NCBI RefSeq assembly: GCF_000019085.1
Contig: NC_010321.1
Coordinates: 2,158,501 to 2,222,500 of the forward strand
Length of the DNA stretch: 64,000 nt
Direction: 5' to 3'
Origin: Thermoanaerobacter pseudethanolicus ATCC 33223
GTDB lineage: Bacteria > Bacillota > Thermoanaerobacteria > Thermoanaerobacterales > Thermoanaerobacteraceae
Part shown: piece by piece, positions 57,373-64,000 of the stretch
Layout: every line of letters begins with the position of its first letter
How positions within the stretch are numbered: the first letter of the stretch is position 1
Translations under genes and position numbers: made by a program
The notes under the pieces: model-generated
What the model was told of the DNA's origin: nothing
Databases searched by the model: none
The model's input: only the letters and a program-made list of their open reading frames with translations

Positions 57373-58596
57373 TTATATACAGCTAAGCAATTCTTTTTCA
57401 AAATCCTCTAAGTTATAAATGTGTTTTACCACCTTGCCTTCTTTTAAAACAGCAATACAGGGTACCTTTTCACAGTACAGCCTCTTAGCAAGTCTGTCAG
57501 ACTTATAAGTATCTATCCTACACATTTTCAGTTTATCAGCATATTTTTTATGAAATTCCTCAACCTTCATAAGATATTCTCTGTCTTTTGCTTCTACAGC
57601 ATTGTAGACATATGCTAACACTGTCTCTTTAGCCTTCAAAATTTCATTCGTAAAGTAATCCGTTTCCTCAATATACTTCTCTGCCATAACACCCGCTATT
57701 GCACCATCTCCTACTGCTGTAGCAACTTGCTTCAAGAATTTATCTCTCACATCTCCTACTGCGTATACTCCATCAATATTAGTTTCCATATTTTCATTTG
57801 TTATGATATAACCTTTAGGTGTCATGTCTATTAGACCTTTAAATATCTCCGTATTAGGAACATAACCTATAAACAGGAAACAACCATCTACATCTACTGG
57901 GATTAATTCTCCTGTCTTTAAATTTTTAAGGACAACCCTTTCCAACCTTTCATTCCCTTCAAAAGCTTCAACCATTGTATTCCAATGAAATATCATCTTT
58001 TCATTTTTCAAGGCCTTCTCTTGCGCTACTTTATTGGCATCCATTATTCCTTCATCATGAAGAACAGATACATGAACTTCTCTTGCAAACTTGGTCAAGA
58101 ATATTCCTTCTTCTATAGCTGCATCTCCGCTTCCAATTATCATAACCTTTTTATCAGTGTAGTAGGCCGCATCACAGGTAGCACAAAAAGATATTCCTTT
58201 ATCGTATAAAAAGTTCTCTTCCCCTTTAGCACCAGTAAGCCTTGGTTTGCCTCCTGTCGCAATAATAACAGCCTTAGCATAATAATCAACCCTGAAAGTA
58301 GAAACTACTTTATAGTCTTCTTCTATTCTCAAGCCTTTTACATCTGTAAGCTTTATTTGCACGCCAAACCTTTTAGTCTGTTGCTCAAATAATTTCATCA
58401 ACTCAAGTCCACCAATTCCCTCAGGAAATCCCGGATAATTCTCGATTTCACTGGTATATGTGGCAAGGCCACCAACGAGAGACTTTTCAATCAAAAGAGT
58501 TTTAAGTCTCGCACGTCCACAATATATAGCTGCTGTCATTCCAGCAGGTCCACCGCCAATAACTACTACATCATAATATTCTCTTTTCTTTTCCAT
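57373..58596 (-). CDS. trxB: Thioredoxin reductase with a thioredoxin-like C-terminal domain
   Basis: A 407-residue flavoprotein. FAD motif 'VVVIGGGPAGMTAAIYCGRA' (residues 10-29), redox-active 'FCATCDAAYY' (about 138-147), NADPH motif 'VMIIGSGDAAIEEG' and 'VYAVGDVRDKFLKQV'. The extra C-terminal ~85 residues look like a thioredoxin fold with the cis-Pro 'KVPCIAVLKEG' but without CxxC at the active site ('YNAVEAKDREY'). It is followed by repeat copy 3 and preceded by the sulfur-transport cluster. Confidence 0.9.
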   Translation of the reverse strand: MEKKREYYDVVVIGGGPAGMTAAIYCGRARLKTLLIEKSLVGGLATYTSEIENYPGFPEGIGGLELMKLFEQQTKRFGVQIKLTDVKGLRIEEDYKVVSTFRVDYYAKAVIIATGGKPRLTGAKGEENFLYDKGISFCATCDAAYYTDKKVMIIGSGDAAIEEGIFLTKFAREVHVSVLHDEGIMDANKVAQEKALKNEKMIFHWNTMVEAFEGNERLERVVLKNLKTGELIPVDVDGCFLFIGYVPNTEIFKGLIDMTPKGYIITNENMETNIDGVYAVGDVRDKFLKQVATAVGDGAIAGVMAEKYIEETDYFTNEILKAKETVLAYVYNAVEAKDREYLMKVEEFHKKYADKLKMCRIDTYKSDRLAKRLYCEKVPCIAVLKEGKVVKHIYNLEDFEKELLSCI

Positions 58597-58615
58597 GCAA
58601 ACTCCCTCCTAAAAT

Positions 58616-58638
58616 TTAGGTGGCTACAAGCCACCTAA
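58616..58638 (-). terminator. Terminator before trxB
   Basis: TTAGGTGGCT and AGCCACCTAA hairpin with AATTTTA tail on the minus strand, behind the yedE-like gene. Confidence 0.65.
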
Positions 58639-58642
58639 TTAT

Positions 58643-59185
58643 TTACATAAAATATTTGACTAAAAGTTTGCTTCCAATCCACGCTCCAATTAGTCCAAAT
58701 ACTGCCCACACCCAACCATAGAGAGACATTGAAGGAATACCACTGAAATAAGCTCCAGCATTACATCCAAAAGCTATTCTTGCACCGTATCCCATTAAAA
58801 GGCCACCAAGTATGGCCGCAATAACTTGTCTATAAGATTTTATCTTTTTAATTTTAAACTGCGAAGCTAAAAGAGTAGCCAAAAAAGCTCCTATAATAAT
58901 CCCTATATTCTGAACTGAACCTGCGTTTGTGAAAACACTTTCAGTGAGTGCTTTTGCATGAGATGGATTTTGGAAATAAGTCCAAGTCTCTGGATGTCCT
59001 CCTAAAGCTTTAAATATCCAAGCACCCCAGTAGGAAAAAGTCGTAGTAACACCCCATGGATGCCCAGAAAATGCAAATAAAGCTATATTTAAAAGGGCTA
59101 AAAGGGCTGCTCCTATCCAATAACTCCATGGATCCTTTATTATTTTCTTAAAAAGGGGAGAAAGGGGATGCTCCTGGGACTTCAT
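58643..59185 (-). CDS. YeeE/YedE-family membrane protein (half of a sulfur-transport pair)
   Basis: A 180-residue protein with about four to five membrane segments. 'GYGARIAFGCNAGAYFSGIPSMSLYGWVW' (in two parts) has the conserved Cys and Gly of YeeE/YedE transporters, which carry thiosulfate or related sulfur species. Full-length YeeE is about 350 residues, so this and the gene at 59463 look like two halves of one transporter with tusA between them. Confidence 0.82.
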   Translation of the reverse strand: MKSQEHPLSPLFKKIIKDPWSYWIGAALLALLNIALFAFSGHPWGVTTTFSYWGAWIFKALGGHPETWTYFQNPSHAKALTESVFTNAGSVQNIGIIIGAFLATLLASQFKIKKIKSYRQVIAAILGGLLMGYGARIAFGCNAGAYFSGIPSMSLYGWVWAVFGLIGAWIGSKLLVKYFM

Positions 59186-59201
59186 TTACTTTCACCTCCA
59201 T

Positions 59202-59429
59202 TTATTTAGTTTTTTCAATATAAACTTCCCACTGGCCATCGTCAACTTCTTCAATTTCTACATTGTATCCCATGTTTCTTGCCCATTCTGGCACATTTTT
59301 CATAGCACAACTGTGGTCTATCTCTACAATCAAAACATCGCCAACTTTTAATTTCTCCATCTCTTTTTGAGTCTTCAAAAGTGGTACTGGACAAGCCTCT
59401 CCTAAACAATCAAGTCTGTATTCTGCCAT
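59202..59429 (-). CDS. tusA: TusA-family sulfur carrier
   Basis: A 75-residue TusA-like protein. The N-terminal 'DCLGEACPVPLLKTQKEMEKL' has the CPxP motif whose Cys carries a persulfide. It sits between two YeeE/YedE halves and probably accepts the imported sulfur. AGGAGG precedes the ATG. Confidence 0.9.
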   Translation of the reverse strand: MAEYRLDCLGEACPVPLLKTQKEMEKLKVGDVLIVEIDHSCAMKNVPEWARNMGYNVEIEEVDDGQWEVYIEKTK

Positions 59430-59462
59430 AAAAATCTCCTCCTTAAAAATTAATTTTTTGCA

Positions 59463-60114
59463 TTAAGCATTAAATCTTTTATGCTCATACCATTCTGCAA
59501 GTATGAAAAGTAGACCTAACAATATTAGTTGTCCAAAGAATGCGACTCCCCAGCCAAATACATCTGGCAAAAACACTTTAGGGGATTTAGCTATAAACAT
59601 TTCAGTCCACCATCCAAAGTCCCTTGCACCCCATAAAGAACCTATGATAAAGAATATTAATGACAACCACTGCATCATATATCCTTCTCCAACTCTCATC
59701 AAAGTTCCTGAGGCACAACCTCCAGCTATGACCATCCCTATCCCGAACATCGTAGCTCCTATTGCTGTGTGTATTCCAACAGGTGAGATATTTCCAGGAA
59801 TCGGTTCTCCTCTTAAATAAGCATTGTACTGAATTGCGGCAAATCCTATTGTGGCAATCATCAATCCTACAATCACAGCTCTGGTAATTGAAGTACTACC
59901 TGTCAAAATTGGGTCTCTAAAAGATGCAGTAAAGCAAAATCTGGACTTTTGAAGAACGAAACCAAAGGCGATTCCAAAGGCCCAACGAACTGCTAACTGG
60001 GGCGATTGCATTGATAAGATTATGCCTACAATGACAATCTACCACTAAAAGCACGACTCCATAAGGAAACTGATTTACTTTTTTCTTTTTTTTGCTTTTT
60101 TTCACCGTCTCCAT
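59463..60114 (-). pseudogene. YeeE/YedE-family membrane protein with a one-base frameshift
   Basis: The intact part (59463-60011) encodes 'WAFGIAFGFVLQKSRFCFTA' and 'IAGGCASGTLMRVGEGYMMQW', both YeeE signatures. Upstream, ATG 60114 starts METVKKSKKKKK followed by a hydrophobic run that leaves frame near 60039. Removing one G there (C on the plus strand) would join 'GVVLLVV' to 'IVIVGIILSM' and restore a normal first membrane helix. The gene is thus frameshifted, or translated from the internal ATG, or the sequence has an error. Confidence 0.65.
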
Positions 60115-60309
60115 TTAAATCCCTCCCTTCGTTATTATTTTAACATTTCAATTGTATTATACTATAAGTTTTAGGCGTTTTATTATTTAAAAATCTTATA
60201 CAATATTAGTTTCATTTATATCAAATTTGTAGTATAATTAAATTAAACGTTGTATTAAGTCATGTCTTTAACAATATCCGATAAATTTTTGTCAAAAAGG
60301 AGGAGGCGT

Positions 60310-61203
60310 ATGAATATCAACAATTTGAGAGCTTTCTACAAAACAGTTTATTATAAAAGCATTTCATCTTCTGCAAAAGAATTGTATTTATCTCAGCCTG
60401 CTATAAGTCAGCAAATAAAAACTCTTGAAAAGGATTTAAAAACTACTCTTTTAAAGAGAAGCAATAGAGGTGTAATTCCAACACCGGCAGGAGAATTAGT
60501 TTATCAATATGCAGAACGAATTTTAAATTTATATGACAATATGCTCCAAGACCTACAGTGTTGTGAAAATGACTGTGTAAACAGACTCACAATATCTTGC
60601 TGCCCTACCATCGGCCAATATGCTTTGCCCTGCACTCTTCACGAATTTAAAAAGAAAAATAAAAATATTACACTTCACGTAGAGCACAATTTTAGCAATG
60701 AAGTAATCCATCACATAAAAGAAGGAGGCATTGATATAGGATTTATTGAAGGCTGTTATACTGATGAAAATATAAATTGCATTCCTCTAGGAGAATTTAA
60801 AATGCATTTTGTCGCTAGTGGCAATTGGGAGCTAAAAAACTTGCCAAAAAATAAATTATTCTATTACCACTTTTTTATCATTCATAAAAACTGTGCATTG
60901 CGAAAAATAATTGAAGAGACATTTCTTAAATACGGCATTGACATAAACAAATTAAAAATTGAAATAGAGTCACCTTCTATCGAATCAATAAAATCTTTAG
61001 TTGCTGCAGGACATGGTTTATCTATTTTGCCTTATATTTCTATAAAAAAAGAGTTGTATACTAAAACCCTCACTATTATAGAAGTAGATAACATCGAGTT
61101 TAATTACACCTATTCACTTATATATAACAAAAAGATTCGTAAAAAAATTAAGTCTGATTTTATTGATTTTATCAAAAACTCAGGCAAAAAATTCTTCTGT
61201 TAA
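60310..61203 (+). CDS. LysR-family regulator (CysB/CysL type)
   Basis: A 297-residue LTTR. The HTH 'NLRAFYKTVYYKSISSSAKELYLSQPAISQQIKTLEKDL' (in two halves) is at residues 4-42, and a periplasmic-binding-like effector domain follows. It is divergent from the yeeE-tusA-yedE genes and precedes a second tusA, so it probably controls sulfur uptake. The start ATG at 60310 lies five bases after AAGGAGGAGG; the frame opens 16 codons earlier without a ribosome site. Confidence 0.9.
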   Translation: MNINNLRAFYKTVYYKSISSSAKELYLSQPAISQQIKTLEKDLKTTLLKRSNRGVIPTPAGELVYQYAERILNLYDNMLQDLQCCENDCVNRLTISCCPTIGQYALPCTLHEFKKKNKNITLHVEHNFSNEVIHHIKEGGIDIGFIEGCYTDENINCIPLGEFKMHFVASGNWELKNLPKNKLFYYHFFIIHKNCALRKIIEETFLKYGIDINKLKIEIESPSIESIKSLVAAGHGLSILPYISIKKELYTKTLTIIEVDNIEFNYTYSLIYNKKIRKKIKSDFIDFIKNSGKKFFC

Positions 61204-61214
61204 GGTGATAAAGC

Positions 61215-61433
61215 ATGATTTGGGAACTTATAAGTTTTGGAGAAATTTGTCCACTACCTCTTTTGAAGGCCATTGAAAAATATAAAAAAATGGAAAAAGG
61301 TGATGTGTTAAAAATCGTGGTGGACCATAGCTGTTCTTTAAAAAACATACAGGAATATTTTTTAAAGCTTAATTGTTCAGTGGAAATAGATGAAGTTCTA
61401 AATGGAGTATGGGAAATATATATAAAAAAATAA
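61215..61433 (+). CDS. Second TusA-like sulfur carrier
   Basis: A 72-residue paralogue of the TusA at 59202. 'ISFGEICPLPLLKAIEKYKKM' holds the CPxP motif. It lies 11 bp after the LysR gene in the same operon. The N-terminus differs from the first copy, so the two may serve different partners. Confidence 0.88.
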   Translation: MIWELISFGEICPLPLLKAIEKYKKMEKGDVLKIVVDHSCSLKNIQEYFLKLNCSVEIDEVLNGVWEIYIKK

Positions 61434-61451
61434 ACTCCTTTTTAGGAGTTT
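61432..61451. terminator. Terminator of the rRNA operon (minus strand)
   Basis: AAACTCC and GGAGTTT arms followed on the minus strand by TTTTTTTATATA; it also ends the tusA transcript on the plus strand. Confidence 0.75.
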
Positions 61452-61478
61452 ATAAAGGGGGCTTTTTATAAAATTTTA

Positions 61479-61626
61479 CCGGCAGCGACCTACTCTCCCG
61501 CGAAAGCAGTACCATCGGCGCTGGAGGGCTTAACTAGCACCCCAGCCGGTCTTGCGACCGTCTGGGGGCCCTTGTGGACCGTGTTCGGAATGGGAACGGG
61601 TGTTTCCCCTCCGCTATCGCCACCGG
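61479..61626 (-). rRNA. rrf: 5S rRNA with a 43-nt internal insertion
   Basis: The conserved parts are clear: CCGGTGGCGATAGCGG at the 5' end, GTTCCCATTCCGAACACGG, AGTTAAGCCCTCCAGCGCC and GAGAGTAGGTCGCTGCCGG. Between CACGG and AGTTAAG, where one A is usual, lie 43 nt (61536-61578). These fold as a hairpin with CCCCAG/CTGGGG and CGGTC-GCAA-GACCG. The helix IV region is unusually short (CTGC-TTTC-GCGG). Total length is about 148 nt against the usual 115-120. Confidence 0.93.
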
Positions 61627-61879
61627 AAATCTAGACCCTCAAAACTGCACAAAGCCTTCTCGGTCAAGTCCTCGACTGATTAGTACCGGTCAGCTAAGAG
61701 TGTTTCCACTCTTACACCCCCGGCCTATCTACCTCGTGGTCTTCGAGGTGTCTTACCCCTCTCGGATGGGAAACCTAATCTTGAGGCGGGCTTCACGCTT
61801 AGATGCTTTCAGCGTTTATCCCTTCCGAACTTGGCTACCCAGCTGTGCACCTGGCGGTGCAACTGGTACACCATCGGTT

Positions 61880-61911
<32 letters not shown>

Positions 61912-61938
61912 TGCCTCTCAAGTTTCCTACGCCCGCGA

Positions 61939-62082
<144 letters not shown>

Positions 62083-62099
62083 GACTCTTGGGGGAGATC

Positions 62100-62136
<37 letters not shown>

Positions 62137-62288
62137 GACGGCGTTCCCACTCACTGCCGCCGGATCACTAAGCCCGACTTTCGTCCCTGCTCGAGATGTC
62201 TCTCTCGCAGTCAGGCTACCTTCTGCCTTTGCACTCTTTCGCGCGATTCCCGTCCGCGCTGAGGTAACCTTTGGGCGCCTCCGTTACC

Positions 62289-62326
<38 letters not shown>

Positions 62327-62575
62327 CCATTGTCCCTACGCCGGTTTCACGGCTATAGGTTAGAATTCCGGTAATCCCAGGGTGGTATCCCAACGTCGAC
62401 TCCAGTAAGGCTGGCGCCCTACCTTCTCTGTCTCCCACCTATCCTGTACAAGAATTACCAAAATCCAGTGACAGGCTACAGTAAAGCTCCACGGGGTCTT
62501 TCTGTCCAATCGCGGGTAACTCGCATCTTCACGAGTACTACAATTTCACCGGGCCCCTCATCAAGACAGCGCCCA

Positions 62576-62662
<87 letters not shown>

Positions 62663-63325
62663 TGGGGCTTCGGTTCAGTGCTCTCACACTTCCCCTTAAC
62701 CTTCCAGCACCGGGCAGGCGTCAGCCCCTATACTTCGTCTTCCGACTTAGCAGAGACCTGTGTTTTTGGTAAACAGTCGCTTGGGCCTCTTCTCTGCGGC
62801 CTTTCGGCACTCCTTCTCCCGAAGTTACGGAGTCATTTTGCCGAGTTCCTTAATGAGGGTTCTCCCGCTCGCCTGTGGATTCTCTCCTCGCCTACCTGTG
62901 TCGGTTTGTAGTACGGGCACCTCAGGCCTCGATAGCGGCTTTTCTCGGCAGCTGCTTCGGTGGCTTCGCCTTCCGGCTCCCCTTCTCAGACCCCTGCCAG
63001 TACGCGGATTTGCCTACGTACCCTTCGGTGCCTGATTGGACGTGCCCTACCAACCGCACGCTCCACCTATCTCGCTGCGTCCCCGCCTCTCTTTGCGGCC
63101 CTCGGTGGTACCGGAATATCTACCGGTTCCCCATCGCCTACGCTTTAAGCCTCGGCTTAGGCCCCGACTTACCCTGGGTGGATTACCCTTCCCCAGGAAA
63201 CCTCAGGCTTCCGGCGGTAAGGTTTCTCACCTTACTCTCGTTACTCATGCCGGCATTCTCTCTACTGTACAGTCCAGCTTAGCTTACGCTTTGCCTTCTA
63301 CCCGTACAGTACGCTCCCCTACCCC

Positions 63326-63754
63326 AAACAGAAGTCAGATGTCGGAAGTCAGATGTCGGATACTCTCCACTTCTTTATCATCGTGTATATTTGCTTCCTT
63401 AAAGCTGTGTATTCTTCTATTAGTTCGTTATGCAATGTCTTATCTATATATCCTAAGTCATAACTTAAGTCTAGTAATACTTCTATTTCATTGCTTGATC
63501 CAAGCGCTATCTTTAAATACCTCTTAAAATCTGCCTCTGATTCTTTCTTTCCATATCCTTCGGCTATATTTAACGGTATTGATGTTGCTGCCCTTCTTAG
63601 TTGACTCCCTAATTCGTATCTTTCATACCCAGGATAGTTCTGGGTTAGCTTGTGTATCTCTATGCTTAGCTTGTATGATTGTTGATATATTCTGAGATCC
63701 TTATACGTCTTTATCATTTTCTCACCTCTGACCTCTCACATCTGACTTCTGTTT
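63326..63754 (-). other. Intervening sequence in 23S rRNA helix 45
   Basis: A 429-bp insertion bounded by a perfect 16-bp inverted repeat (AAACAGAAGTCAGATG at 63326-63341 and its complement at 63739-63754). The stem arms carry partial tandem repeats: a 14-bp unit twice at 63331-63358, and GTCAGATGTGAG/GTCAGAGGTGAG on the other side. Known intervening sequences at this helix are cut out by RNase III-type cleavage, leaving fragmented 23S rRNA. It encodes a protein in the same direction as the rRNA. Confidence 0.92.
63349..63717 (-). CDS. Four-helix-bundle protein of the 23S intervening sequence (S23/IVP)
   Basis: A 122-residue helical protein of the 23S intervening-sequence family. 'DLRIYQQSYKLSIEIHKLT', 'GSQLRRAATSIPLNIAEGYG' and 'FKRYLKIALGSSNEIEVLL' are the family's conserved helices. 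Its role is unknown; such proteins form pentameric or oligomeric bundles and may bind RNA. AGAGGTGAG lies just before the ATG, within the stem repeats, and the stop falls in the opposite arm, so translation and folding of the excised piece are linked. Confidence 0.92.
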   Translation of the reverse strand: MIKTYKDLRIYQQSYKLSIEIHKLTQNYPGYERYELGSQLRRAATSIPLNIAEGYGKKESEADFKRYLKIALGSSNEIEVLLDLSYDLGYIDKTLHNELIEEYTALRKQIYTMIKKWRVSDI

Positions 63755-64000
63755 AGCCCCAGCTTCGGTGGCATGTTTGAGCCCCGTTCATTTTCGGCGC
63801 AGGACCTCTCGACCAGTGAGCTGTTACGCACTCTTTAAATGTATGGCTGCTTCTAAGCCAACATCCTGGTTGTCTTCGAAGTCCCACTTCCTTTACCACT
63901 TAACATGCCCTTTGGGACCTTAGCTGGAGGTCTGGGCTGTTCCCCTCTCGACTACGGATCTTATCACTCGTAGTCTGACTCCCAGGTATTAACCTATGGC

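Overview
The window is AT-rich, low-GC Firmicute DNA and most resembles a thermophilic, endospore-forming, flagellated anaerobe of the Thermoanaerobacter/Caldanaerobacter group. This rests on sporulation genes (spoIID, spoIIQ, spoIIID, spmA/B, spo0F, csfB), flagellar rod genes, a six-subunit Rnf complex, SigI/RsgI, a met T-box, and gene order that follows two conserved Bacillus/Clostridia neighbourhoods (ywmB-murA-spoIID-spoIIQ-spoIIID-mbl-flhO-flhP and metG-tatD-yabE-ksgA / abrB-rsmI-trmN6-ricT-holB-yaaR-darA-tmk). The genus is an inference; no search was run.

Layout. 1-0.8 kb: remains of an IS605/IS607-type element (partial tnpB, truncated tnpA). 0.84-1.2 kb: copy 1 of a structured repeat. 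1.2-12.1 kb: flagellar rod genes, mbl, spoIIID, spoIIQ, spoIID, a PEP/pyruvate-binding protein, alanine dehydrogenase, murA and a YwmB-like protein. 12.1-12.8 kb: a small stress-type membrane protein behind two CtsR-like operators. 12.8-22.6 kb: comEB, upp, rpiB, ywlE, sua5, a ZIP transporter with an attenuator-like leader, repeat copy 2, prfA, prmC, tdk, rpmE, rho. 22.9-30 kb: fba, spo0F, a broken aldo/keto reductase, a NusG-II protein and rnfCDGEAB. 30-37.9 kb: an ISL3-like remnant, a short FtsH with a separately encoded membrane partner, mrp, sigI-rsgI, a PrcB-like lipoprotein with a shifted start, and an HPr-like protein. 38-56 kb: ksgA to csfB, including metG with its T-box, spmA/B, abrB and arginine deiminase. 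55.4-61.4 kb: tag, a ROK kinase, repeat copy 3, thioredoxin reductase, and a YeeE/YedE-TusA sulfur cluster with a divergent LysR. 61.4-64 kb: 5S and 23S rRNA on the minus strand.

The strongest unusual signals are these. (1) The 5S rRNA gene carries a 43-nt insertion that folds into a GCAA-capped hairpin, and its helix IV is shortened. (2) The 23S rRNA gene is interrupted at helix 45 by an intervening sequence that encodes a four-helix-bundle protein. (3) Three copies of a ~300-bp structured element sit directly behind minus-strand genes; each has a closing stem whose outer pairs change between copies while staying complementary, and each is flanked on both sides by related terminator-like hairpins. 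(4) A perfect CtsR operator lies in front of a YeaQ-type membrane protein. (5) Attenuator-like leaders precede the ZIP transporter and ywmB. (6) Two genes show single-base frame problems: the prcB-like lipoprotein and one yeeE half.
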